DNA of 64,000 bases from Natronosporangium sp035305625 (GTDB taxonomy: Bacteria > Actinomycetota > Actinomycetes > Mycobacteriales > Micromonosporaceae). The first letter of the stretch is position 1. Each line of letters begins with the position of its first letter. The stretch is taken from NCBI GenBank assembly GCA_963809545.1, contig CAWEKD010000007.1, positions 620,001 through 684,000 on the forward strand, given 5' to 3'. Under the pieces are notes generated by a model. It ran no database searches. It had not been told where the DNA came from and saw only the letters and a list, made by a program, of their open reading frames with translations. Shown here piece by piece: positions 1 to 7,643 of this stretch. The position numbers and the translations under genes are program-made.

Positions 1-36
1 ATCTGCGCGCTCGGGGTGATGCTGGAGCGGCTCTGA
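1..36 (+). CDS. 3' end of an unidentified gene
   Basis: The first 36 bases read in frame 1 as ICALGVMLERL followed by TGA, which looks like the tail of a gene entering from the left. It is too short to assign a family. It converges on the carbon-nitrogen hydrolase, whose stop lies 34 bases away. Confidence 0.35.
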   Translation: MCALGVMLERL

Positions 37-70
37 TCCGCCTGTCCGCGAAAAATCGGCTGGCCACCGG

Positions 71-865
71 TCAGAGCCGGCGGTGGGCGAGGCTCGGCAG
101 TTCCGCCCGGATCTGGGCCAGCCGGGTGAAGTCCAGGTCGGTGACGGTCACCCCGATCTGGTCCGGCGCCTGCGCCAGCACCGTCCCCCAGGGGTCGACC
201 ACCAGGCTGCGGCCGTAGCAGGTACGCCCCGGGTCGTGGTCGCCGATCTGGGCCGCGGCCAGCACGTAGCACTGGTTCTCGATCGCCCGGGCGCGCAGCA
301 GCACCTCCCAGTGGTCCCGGCCGGTGTGCAGCATGAACGCCGCCGGCACCACCAGCACCTGCGCACCGGCGGCCACCAAGCGTCGGTACAGCTCCGGGAA
401 CCGGAGGTCGTAGCAGATGGACAGGCCCACCGGCACGCCCTCCACCTCGACCACCACGGTCTGCTCCCCGGGGGCCACCGACCGCGATTCGTGGAAGGAG
501 ACTCGGCCGGGGATCTCCACGTCGTACAGATGGATCTTCCGGTACGCGGCGGCGAGCGCGCCGGTGCGGTCGAACACCGGGGAGGTGTTGTAGATCCGGT
601 CCGGGTCCGGGCCGATTTCGCGGAACGACCCGCCCACCACCCACATCTGGTGCGTGGCCGCGGCCTTGGCCAGTGCGGTGGCGTACGGGCCGTCGATCGG
701 CTCCGGGGCCGGAGCCTGGGCGGCCGGGCCGAGATAGTCGGTGTACTCCGGCAGCACCGCCAGATCCGCCCCGGCGGCCGCGGCCCGGTCGAGCAACTCG
801 AGCGCGGTGGCGAGGTTGGCGGCCCGGTCGGTACGGGAGTTGAGCTGGCAGACGGCGACCCTCAT
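71..865 (-). CDS. Carbon-nitrogen hydrolase (nitrilase superfamily amidohydrolase)
   Basis: A 264-aa protein of the size usual for Nit/omega-amidase-type nitrilase-superfamily enzymes. The Glu-Lys-Cys catalytic triad is visible: Glu40 in LPEYTD, Lys110 in YRKIHLYD and Cys151 in SICYDLRFPELYR. Family members hydrolyse carboxamides (for example omega-amides or deaminated glutathione) in the cytoplasm; the substrate cannot be read from sequence. The CYDLRFPELYR context resembles omega-amidase/Nit proteins more than plant-type nitrilases. It is followed at 47 bases by the next minus-strand start upstream gene, the EamA transporter, so a two-gene transcript is possible. Confidence 0.9.
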   Translation of the reverse strand: MRVAVCQLNSRTDRAANLATALELLDRAAAAGADLAVLPEYTDYLGPAAQAPAPEPIDGPYATALAKAAATHQMWVVGGSFREIGPDPDRIYNTSPVFDRTGALAAAYRKIHLYDVEIPGRVSFHESRSVAPGEQTVVVEVEGVPVGLSICYDLRFPELYRRLVAAGAQVLVVPAAFMLHTGRDHWEVLLRARAIENQCYVLAAAQIGDHDPGRTCYGRSLVVDPWGTVLAQAPDQIGVTVTDLDFTRLAQIRAELPSLAHRRL

Positions 866-912
866 GCCGGCCAGCCTACGGCCCGCGCCACCCGGTGCAA
901 CGGGCGGCGCGG

Positions 913-1755
913 TCAGGAGGCGGTCAGCACCAGCGCCGCGGCGGCCAGCCCCAGCCCCAGCAGCTGCGTGCCCCGGACCCGCTCCCGGTCCACTGTCAAC
1001 GCCAGCAGGACGGTGCTGGCCGGGTAGAGCGAGGCGAGCACCGCGACCAGGCTCAGGTGGCCGTCCATCGCGGCCAGCAGGAACAACACGTTGCCGGTCA
1101 GGTCAAGGGTGCCGGCGAGCACCGCCCACACCAGCTCGGTCCGCGGTAGCCGCCAGTCGAGTCCACGCCGCGCGAGCAGCAGCAGGCCGAGCGGGATCGA
1201 GCTGAGCCGGGCCCCCACCAGCACCCACAAGCCACTGTCGGGGTGGGCCTGACCAACGATGATGAAGAAGATCCCGAACATGGTGCCCGCCAGTAACGCC
1301 AGCCCGACCAGCCGGCCGATGCGGGACTGGATCCGCGCCGAGCCGGATGGCCCGGCGCTGACCAGCCCGATCGCGCCGATCGCGCAGGCTGACCCGAGCA
1401 GGCCGAGCGGGTGCAGGCCGCCGTCGGTCACCAGGCCGACCAGGAGCGGCACCACCGCGGCGGTCACCGCGGTGACCGGGGAGACCACCACCATCGCGCC
1501 GCCGGCCAGTCCGCGGTAGAGCAGCAGCACCCCGACCAGCCCGGCCGCCCCCGCGACCATGCCCCAGCCGAGGTCGGCCACGCGGGCGACCCCGGGGATC
1601 GCCAGCAACCCGACCGCCAGCAAGGGCAGGGCCGCCAACTGCGAGATCACGGTGACGGTCAGGGCGTGGGCGCGCTGGGCGCCTTTCCCACCGCAGAAAT
1701 CCGACGTGCCCCATACCAGGGCAGCGCTTGTGGCGAGGAGAATAGGGGTCACCAT
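913..1755 (-). CDS. EamA/DMT-family transporter
   Basis: About 280 aa, almost entirely hydrophobic, with roughly ten predicted membrane segments arranged as two similar halves, as in drug/metabolite transporters of the EamA family. The ATG at 1755 is preferred because the preceding 17 codons of the open frame (start-like at 1806) run through the divergent regulatory region and are not hydrophobic. It is transcribed away from the XRE-cupin regulator, with only about 35 bases between the two starts, so the regulator probably controls this exporter. Substrate unknown; amino acid or small metabolite efflux is typical of the family. Confidence 0.85.
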   Translation of the reverse strand: MVTPILLATSAALVWGTSDFCGGKGAQRAHALTVTVISQLAALPLLAVGLLAIPGVARVADLGWGMVAGAAGLVGVLLLYRGLAGGAMVVVSPVTAVTAAVVPLLVGLVTDGGLHPLGLLGSACAIGAIGLVSAGPSGSARIQSRIGRLVGLALLAGTMFGIFFIIVGQAHPDSGLWVLVGARLSSIPLGLLLLARRGLDWRLPRTELVWAVLAGTLDLTGNVLFLLAAMDGHLSLVAVLASLYPASTVLLALTVDRERVRGTQLLGLGLAAAALVLTAS

Positions 1756-1772
1756 TGGTATGTAACACAATA

Positions 1773-1789
1773 TTGACCGTAAAGGACAA
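1773..1789. promoter_or_regulatory. Candidate operator between EamA gene and XRE-cupin gene
   Basis: An imperfect inverted repeat, TTGACC-GTAAA-GGACAA, lies in the 35-base gap between two divergent genes. The surrounding bases are clearly more AT-rich than the genes. Position and symmetry fit a site where the regulator represses both promoters; this is inference from layout only. Confidence 0.4.
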
Positions 1790-1790
1790 T

Positions 1791-2408
1791 GTGTTGACCG
1801 ACACATCGGCGAGACGGGTCGGGGAGGTCACCGCGGTGGTGGCCGCGCAGGTGCGGGCGCTCCGGACCAGTCGTGGCTGGTCACTAGACGAACTGGCCGG
1901 CCGGTCCGGAGTCAGCAAAGGCATGGTGGTGCAGGTAGAAAGCGGCCGCACCAACCCCAGCGTGGGCACGCTCACCCGGATAGCGGACGCCTTCGGCGTG
2001 ACCGTGGCCCGGCTACTGGAGCCGGCCCCCGAACGCCCGGTCCAGGTCACCGACGCCGACGCCGCCCCACTCCTGTGGCGGGGCCAACACGGCGGGCTCG
2101 CGCGGTTGCTCCGAGGGATGAACGAGCCGGACTTCGTCGAGCTGTGGGAGTGGCAGCTCGCCCCCGGGGACCGGCACGACTCCCCCAATCATGCCCCCCG
2201 CACCCGGGAGGTGCTCCACGTGCTGACCGGGGAGCTCGCGGTGACCGTGGCGGGAACGGAATATCGGGCGTCGGCCGGCCAGACCATCGACTTCCGCGCC
2301 GACCGGCCCCACAGCTATCACAACCCTGGCACAGCCCGGACCCGGCTGCTCATGGTGGTGGTGATGCCGCCGGGCGAATGGGACCGACGCACCAGCGGAT
2401 ACGAGTGA
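1791..2408 (+). CDS. XRE-family regulator with C-terminal cupin domain
   Basis: 205 aa from the GTG, chosen because AAAGGA sits five bases upstream; an in-frame earlier start would fall inside the neighbour's promoter. Residues about 18-72 form an XRE helix-turn-helix (LDELAGRSGVSKGMVVQVES). Residues about 110-200 form a cupin beta-barrel that in this family senses a small ligand. Proteins of this build commonly regulate a divergently placed DMT/EamA transporter or catabolic gene, which is the layout here. Self-regulation through the short shared intergenic region is likely. Confidence 0.88.
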   Translation: MLTDTSARRVGEVTAVVAAQVRALRTSRGWSLDELAGRSGVSKGMVVQVESGRTNPSVGTLTRIADAFGVTVARLLEPAPERPVQVTDADAAPLLWRGQHGGLARLLRGMNEPDFVELWEWQLAPGDRHDSPNHAPRTREVLHVLTGELAVTVAGTEYRASAGQTIDFRADRPHSYHNPGTARTRLLMVVVMPPGEWDRRTSGYE

Positions 2409-2451
2409 CCGCGGCGGCCCGCCACCTCGCCGACCACCGGCCCCGGGCCGG

Positions 2452-3720
2452 TCACGCCACCCGTCGGGACTGGTAATCGCGGGGCACGATGGTCGGATTG
2501 ACGTTCTCCAGGACCACCTCGCGCGTGATCACCACTCGACCGGCGTTCGGATCGCTGGGCACCTCGTACATCACCGGGAGGAGCACCTCCTCCATGATCG
2601 CCCGCAACCCCCGGGCGCCGGTGCCGCGTTTCATCGCCTGATCGGCGATGGCCAGCAGCGCCTCCTCCTCAAACTCCAGCGCCACCCCGTCCAGCTCGAA
2701 CAGCCGCTGGTACTGCTTGACGAAGGCATTGCGCGGCTCGGTGAGGATCCGGACCAGCGCCTCCCGGTCCAGGCTGCGCACCGTGGTGATCACCGGCAGC
2801 CGGCCGATGAACTCGGGGATCAGCCCGAACTTGAGCATGTCCTCGGGCATCACCTGCGCCAGCGTGTCGTCGGTGTTCTGCTCGGTGATGGAGCGGAGCG
2901 TGGCCCCGAATCCGAGCCCACTGGAACCGATCCGATTAGCGATGATCTCTTCCAGGCCCGCGAACGCCCCGCCGAGGATGAACAAGATGTTGGTGGTGTC
3001 GATCTGGATGAACTCCTGATGGGGGTGTTTACGCCCGCCTTGCGGCGGGACACTCGCCACCGTCCCCTCCAGAATCTTCAGTAACGCCTGCTGAACTCCC
3101 TCACCCGAGACGTCCCGCGTTATGGAGGGGTTGTCGGACTTGCGGGCGACCTTGTCGATCTCGTCAATGTAGATGATCCCGGTCTCGGCGCGTTTGACGT
3201 CGTAGTCGGCCGCCTGGATCAGCTTGAGGAGTATGTTCTCCACGTCCTCCCCGACGTACCCCGCCTCGGTGAGGGCGGTGGCGTCGGCGATGGCGAACGG
3301 CACGTCGAGCATCCGGGCCAGCGTCTGCGCCAGGTGGGTCTTGCCGCACCCGGTCGGGCCGATCAACAGAATGTTCGACTTGGCGAGCTCCACCGGCTCC
3401 CGGTCGCCGTGGCGCCCGGCCGGCTCCGCCTGGATCCGCTTGTAGTGGTTGTAAACCGCGACCGACAGGGCCTTCTTCGCCTGCTCCTGACCGACCACGT
3501 ACTGGTCCAGGAACGCGCTGATCTCCTTGGGTTTAGGCAGCTCCTCGAACCGGACCTCGTGGGACTCGGCCAGCTCCTCTTCGATGATCTCGTTGCAGAG
3601 CTCGATGCATTCGTCGCAGATGTAGACCCCGGGTCCCGCTATGAGCTTCTTGACCTGCTTCTGGGATTTCCCGCAGAAGGAGCACTTCAGCAGGTCGCCG
3701 CCGTCGCCGATGCGTGCCAA
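2452..3720 (-). CDS. clpX: ATP-dependent Clp protease ATP-binding subunit ClpX
   Basis: Unfoldase that feeds substrates into ClpP. The 422-aa length is typical. The N-terminal zinc-binding domain has Cys13, Cys16, Cys35 and Cys38; Walker A is GPTGCGKT (121-128) and Walker B IIYIDEID (182-189). The AAA+ C-domain with sensor regions follows. The start is a TTG, supported by a GGGGAGAG ribosome site upstream and by the conserved N-terminus MARIGDGG. It lies downstream of clpP1-clpP2 in the same direction, but a 261-base gap containing a hairpin separates it from clpP2, so it probably has its own promoter. Confidence 0.98.
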   Translation of the reverse strand: MARIGDGGDLLKCSFCGKSQKQVKKLIAGPGVYICDECIELCNEIIEEELAESHEVRFEELPKPKEISAFLDQYVVGQEQAKKALSVAVYNHYKRIQAEPAGRHGDREPVELAKSNILLIGPTGCGKTHLAQTLARMLDVPFAIADATALTEAGYVGEDVENILLKLIQAADYDVKRAETGIIYIDEIDKVARKSDNPSITRDVSGEGVQQALLKILEGTVASVPPQGGRKHPHQEFIQIDTTNILFILGGAFAGLEEIIANRIGSSGLGFGATLRSITEQNTDDTLAQVMPEDMLKFGLIPEFIGRLPVITTVRSLDREALVRILTEPRNAFVKQYQRLFELDGVALEFEEEALLAIADQAMKRGTGARGLRAIMEEVLLPVMYEVPSDPNAGRVVITREVVLENVNPTIVPRDYQSRRVA

Positions 3721-3903
3721 CGCAGTCTCTCCCCACTCTCCGCGGTCACGGATCCCAGAGCCGGGCCATCGGGCCCTCCCCCGCCTACCTTGCCGGGGGT
3801 ACAGAATCGACGTTACCCGCTCCGCTCGGTATCCGGGGGGGTGTGGTCCACCTCGCCCCGGCGGCGTGTCGAGCCCGCCCCGGCCAAGGAGGCAGGCTCG
3901 GAG

Positions 3904-3934
3904 CGGGGCGGGCCGGTGAATCCGACCCGCCCCG
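3904..3934 (-). terminator. Hairpin downstream of clpP2
   Basis: CGGGGCGGG and CCCGCCCCG form a nine-pair GC stem around a 13-base loop in the gap between the clpP2 stop and clpX. There is no clear U-tract, which is common in high-GC actinobacteria. It likely ends or attenuates the clpP1P2 transcript. Confidence 0.45.
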
Positions 3935-3981
3935 TCCTCAATTGGTCTGAGTCACCCCGAGCGCCGGGGCCACCGCCGATG

Positions 3982-4638
3982 TCAGGCGGCCGAGGTCGAC
4001 AGCGACCGCTTCCGGCTGGTGATCACGTTGTCGATCAGGCCGTACTCCTTGGCCTCCTGCGCCGTCATGATCTTGTCGCGATCAATATCGCGCCGGATCC
4101 GCTCGACCGGCTGGCCGGTGTGCTTGGCGAGCACCTCCTCCAGCTGGGTCCGCATCCGCATGATCTCCCGGGCCTGGATCTCGATGTCCGAGCTCTGCCC
4201 GTACCCACCCTCGGTAGCCGGCTGGTGGATGATCACCCGCGAGTTCGGCAGCGCGCCCCGCTTGCCCGGGGTACCCGCCGCCAGCAGCACCGCCGCCGCG
4301 CTGGCCGCCTGCCCCAGGCAGAAGGTCTGGATGTCGGGGCGGATGAACTGCATGGTGTCGTAGATCGCGGTCATCGCGGTGAACGACCCACCCGGGGAGT
4401 TGATGTACATGATGATGTCCCGGTCCGGGTCGTTGCCCTCGAGCGTGATCAGCTGGGCCATCACGTCGTTGGCGGAGGCATCGTCGATCTGCACACCCAG
4501 GAAGATGATCCGCTCTTCGAACAGCTTGTTGTACGGGTTGGACTCCTTGATCCCGTACGAGGTGCGCTCGACGAACGAGGGAATCACGTAGCGGTTGTGC
4601 ACCGGCGCGAACCCGCCGGGCGTGTACAGGTCACTCAT
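3982..4638 (-). CDS. clpP: ATP-dependent Clp protease proteolytic subunit (ClpP2 type)
   Basis: 218-aa serine protease subunit. Catalytic Ser113 lies in GQAASAAAVL and His138 in VIIHQPATEGG; the GGSFTAMTAIYDTMQ segment is typical of the ClpP2 paralogue of actinobacteria. It lies 12 bases after clpP1 on the same strand. In actinobacteria ClpP1 and ClpP2 assemble as a mixed tetradecamer that works with ClpX or ClpC1, so the pair should be one functional unit with the ClpX encoded next. Confidence 0.97.
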   Translation of the reverse strand: MSDLYTPGGFAPVHNRYVIPSFVERTSYGIKESNPYNKLFEERIIFLGVQIDDASANDVMAQLITLEGNDPDRDIIMYINSPGGSFTAMTAIYDTMQFIRPDIQTFCLGQAASAAAVLLAAGTPGKRGALPNSRVIIHQPATEGGYGQSSDIEIQAREIMRMRTQLEEVLAKHTGQPVERIRRDIDRDKIMTAQEAKEYGLIDNVITSRKRSLSTSAA

Positions 4639-4650
4639 AGTTCGCCCTCC

Positions 4651-5259
4651 TCAGTTGCGGGTGCCGGCACCGGCGGGAACCTGCGCCGCACCGGAGATCA
4701 CCTTGTCGATGAAGCCGTACTCGAGCGCCTCCTGCGCGGTGAACCACCGATCGCGGTCCGAGTCGATCTCGATCTGCTCCACCGACTGGCCGGTGTGGAA
4801 GGAGACCCGCTCCTGGAACATCCGCTTCGTGTAGATCATCTGCTCGGCCTGGATCGCGATGTCGGCGGCGGTACCCCCGATCCCACCGGAGGGCTGGTGC
4901 ATCATGATCCGGGCGTGCGGCAGCGCGTACCGCTTGCCCTTGGTCCCGGCGCACAGCAGCAGCTGCGCCATGGAGGCGGCGATCCCCATCGCGGTGGTGA
5001 CGATGTCGTTCTCGACGAACTGCATGGTGTCGTAGATGGCCATGCCGGCGTGCACCGAGCCACCCGGAGAGTTGATCCACAGGTTGATGTCGCGCTCCGG
5101 ATCCTCCGCGGCCAGGAGCAGTAGCTGGGCACAGATCCGGTTGGCGACCCGGTCGGTTACCTCACTGCCCAGGAAGATGATCCGTTCCTGCAGCAACCGG
5201 CTGTAAATAGAGTCGTCCAGGCTCAACCCCGCGCTATCAGCGCGCGCCTGTGCAATCAT
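4651..5259 (-). CDS. clpP: ATP-dependent Clp protease proteolytic subunit (ClpP1 type)
   Basis: About 202 aa from the ATG at 5259, chosen because a GGGAGGGTG ribosome site stands just upstream; the open frame extends eight codons further without support. Catalytic Ser96 is in MGIAASMAQ and His121 in MMHQPSGG. Substrates are degraded in the cytoplasm with ClpX or ClpC1. First gene of the clpP1-clpP2 pair, 124 bases downstream of the trigger factor gene, an order conserved in many actinobacteria. Confidence 0.97.
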   Translation of the reverse strand: MIAQARADSAGLSLDDSIYSRLLQERIIFLGSEVTDRVANRICAQLLLLAAEDPERDINLWINSPGGSVHAGMAIYDTMQFVENDIVTTAMGIAASMAQLLLCAGTKGKRYALPHARIMMHQPSGGIGGTAADIAIQAEQMIYTKRMFQERVSFHTGQSVEQIEIDSDRDRWFTAQEALEYGFIDKVISGAAQVPAGAGTRN

Positions 5260-5382
5260 TGCCACCCTCCCGTACGCGTGCACGTTCCTGATCCGACCCT
5301 AACCGCCCAAGCGGCCCACAGAGCCGGCATGGGCCCGGTTTCGCTGACAGCGCAGCCGATACCGGTAGGGCCGGTCCCCGCC

Positions 5383-6768
5383 TCAGTCGCCGTCACCGTC
5401 GGGGCCCGCGCCTTCCCCCTGATCAGGAGTCCCGGTCGTCTCACCGGCCTCCGCGGTGGTCGCCGTCGGCACACTCACCCGGTTGCCGGCGGTGTCGGTG
5501 ATGGTCACCCGCTCCATCAGCAACCGCAGCGCCTTGTTACGGCGCACGTCGCTGAACACGGAGCCGGCCGCGCCCGCGCGCACCAGCTGGTCGTAGTACT
5601 GCTGCGGCGCCATCCCGACCTGCTGGGCCCGCATGACGATCTCCTGCCCGAACTCTTCGTCCGAGACCTGGACCTCTTCGGCGTCGGCCACCGCGTCGAG
5701 CACCAGCTGGTTCCGGACCCCGCGGGACACCGCCTCGGTCAGCTCCTGGTCCAGCTCCTCTTCGGTCTTGTTCTCCAGGGACAGGTACTCCTCCAGCGCG
5801 CGCCCCATCCGCTCCAGGTCCTCGACCAGGTGCTGCTTGCGGTGGTTCACCTCGTCCCGGACCACGCCCTCCGGCGCCGGCACCCCGGTCCGCTCCAGCA
5901 GCAGCTCCATGAGCTTGTCCCGGGCCTCGACCAGCTGCTGGTTGTGCTTTATCCGACGCACCTGCTCAGCGGTGTCGTCCCGCAGCTCCGACAGCGTGTC
6001 GAACTCGCTCGCCAGCTGGGCGAACTCGTCGTCCAGCTGGGGGAGCTCCTTCTCCCGGACGGTCTTGACCGTCACCGTCACCTCCGCCTCCCGGCCGGCG
6101 TGCTCGCCGGCCACCAGCGGGGCGGTGAAGGTGGTGCTCTCCCCCGCCGACAGGCCCACCACCGCCTCGTCGAGCCCCGGCAGCAGCGACTTGCTGCCGA
6201 CCTCGTGGGACAGGTTGGTGGCGCTGCCCCCCTCCACCGGCTGGCCGTCCACGGTGGCTTCCAGGTCGATCTGGACGTAGTCCCCCTCGGCCACCGGCCG
6301 CTCCACGTTCTTGAGGGTGGCGAACCGCTCCCGCAGCAACTCGAGCTGCTTGTCGATCTCCTCGTCGGTGACCGTGATCTCGTCCACGGTCACGGTGAGC
6401 TCCGCCGGGTCCGGTAGCTCGATCTCCGGCCGGACGTCCACCTCCGCGGTGAAGCGCAGCGGCTCACCGTCCTTGATCTCGACGTTGTCCACCTGCGGGC
6501 GGCCGATCGACCGGACCTCGTGCTCCTGGATCGCCGCCATGAGCTGCTGCGGGATCGCTTCCTGGACCGCCTCGTTGAGCACCACTTCCCGGCCGATCCG
6601 GCGGTCGATCACCGCCGCCGGAGCCTTGCCGCGCCGGAAGCCCGGGATGTTGACCTGCTGCGCGATCTCTCGGTACGCCTTTTTGAGGGAAGGCTCCAAC
6701 TCCGCGAACGGGACCTCGATCGCCAGCCTGACCCGAGTCGGACCCAGCGTCTCGACCGTGCTCTTCAC
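5383..6768 (-). CDS. tig: Trigger factor (ribosome-associated chaperone, peptidyl-prolyl isomerase)
   Basis: 461 aa. Residues 1-about 145 are the ribosome-binding domain starting MKSTVETLGPTRVRL; about 158-245 is the FKBP-like isomerase domain (VAEGDYVQIDLEATVDG); the rest is the helical chaperone arm. The tail (TTGTPDQGEGAGPDGDGD) is acidic, glycine-rich and disordered, as in actinobacterial homologues. GTG start with a GAGGAG ribosome site. It heads the tig-clpP1-clpP2-clpX block, joining nascent-chain folding with protein turnover. Confidence 0.97.
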   Translation of the reverse strand: MKSTVETLGPTRVRLAIEVPFAELEPSLKKAYREIAQQVNIPGFRRGKAPAAVIDRRIGREVVLNEAVQEAIPQQLMAAIQEHEVRSIGRPQVDNVEIKDGEPLRFTAEVDVRPEIELPDPAELTVTVDEITVTDEEIDKQLELLRERFATLKNVERPVAEGDYVQIDLEATVDGQPVEGGSATNLSHEVGSKSLLPGLDEAVVGLSAGESTTFTAPLVAGEHAGREAEVTVTVKTVREKELPQLDDEFAQLASEFDTLSELRDDTAEQVRRIKHNQQLVEARDKLMELLLERTGVPAPEGVVRDEVNHRKQHLVEDLERMGRALEEYLSLENKTEEELDQELTEAVSRGVRNQLVLDAVADAEEVQVSDEEFGQEIVMRAQQVGMAPQQYYDQLVRAGAAGSVFSDVRRNKALRLLMERVTITDTAGNRVSVPTATTAEAGETTGTPDQGEGAGPDGDGD

Positions 6769-7018
6769 GCTACTCCTCGCAACTGTCTGGGCGGCTTCTC
6801 CGCGCTGGCAGGACGGCGCACCGGCGACCGGCGCCTTTCGCTCCGGCCCGGTCGATCACGATCCGGTCATCCCGGACCGTTACCTCGCCGGCCAATACAT
6901 CGCCGACCAATCGTAAACCTACGGGACCCTTACCCGGTGGGCAGGCGTGGCACGCGGTGAGGGGTACCCTGACCGGCCGCCCGCTGCTATCGTCCGCATG
7001 GTCGAGGAGGAGGTCGCC

Positions 7019-7591
7019 ATGCGGACATCACGAATCCGGACCTTGCTACCGACGCTGGCGGCACCACTGCTGGTGCTGGCGTTGACCGGCTGCGGCGGGA
7101 ACGATGACGACGCTCCCGCCGGTGACTCCTCCGGTAGTCCCGACCGGGCGGACGGCCCGGTCGATTTCGACGACTCCGCGCAGATCGACGCCGCGGTCCC
7201 GGAAGGGATCGATCCCTGCGCGCTGCTCTCCGAGGAGGAAGTCGCCGCGGCGGTAGGCCAGGAGGTGGCCCGGGTCGACGGTCCCCGGGAAGAGTTCCTG
7301 GGCATCCACTGCGACTGGTACTACCCGACCGACCTGGGCGAGATGCCGGCCACCCTGACCGTCTGGCAGGGAGACGATTTCTACAGCCCGGACGCGCCCG
7401 GCGCGGAGGTGACCGGGTTCGAGCCGGTGTCCGGGCTGGGCGACACCGCCCACCGCTGGCCCGCGGGGCAGGGCGTCTGCACGGTGATCTTCAAGCACGG
7501 AGAGTACGTCGCGCAGGTGCTGACCACCGGCGCCGGGGACGACTCCTGCATCACCCTGGCCCGCGTGGTGGACGAACGGCTGTCCGCCTGA
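7019..7591 (+). CDS. DUF3558-like lipoprotein
   Basis: 190 aa from the ATG preceded by GAGGAGGAGG. The N-terminus is a signal peptide ending in a lipobox (VLALTGCGG), so the protein should be lipid-anchored outside the cell. A low-complexity acidic linker follows, then a folded region with PCALLSEEEVAAAVG and conserved cysteines (CDWYY, GVCTVIF, DSCITLA), the pattern of DUF3558-type actinobacterial lipoproteins. Function unknown. It lies alone between the trigger factor promoter region and a convergent secreted peptidase. Confidence 0.8.
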   Translation: MRTSRIRTLLPTLAAPLLVLALTGCGGNDDDAPAGDSSGSPDRADGPVDFDDSAQIDAAVPEGIDPCALLSEEEVAAAVGQEVARVDGPREEFLGIHCDWYYPTDLGEMPATLTVWQGDDFYSPDAPGAEVTGFEPVSGLGDTAHRWPAGQGVCTVIFKHGEYVAQVLTTGAGDDSCITLARVVDERLSA

Positions 7592-7643
7592 CCGCGTCGG
7601 CGGGCCGGCCCCGCCGGGTGGCGGAACCGGCCCGCCGCGGCGC

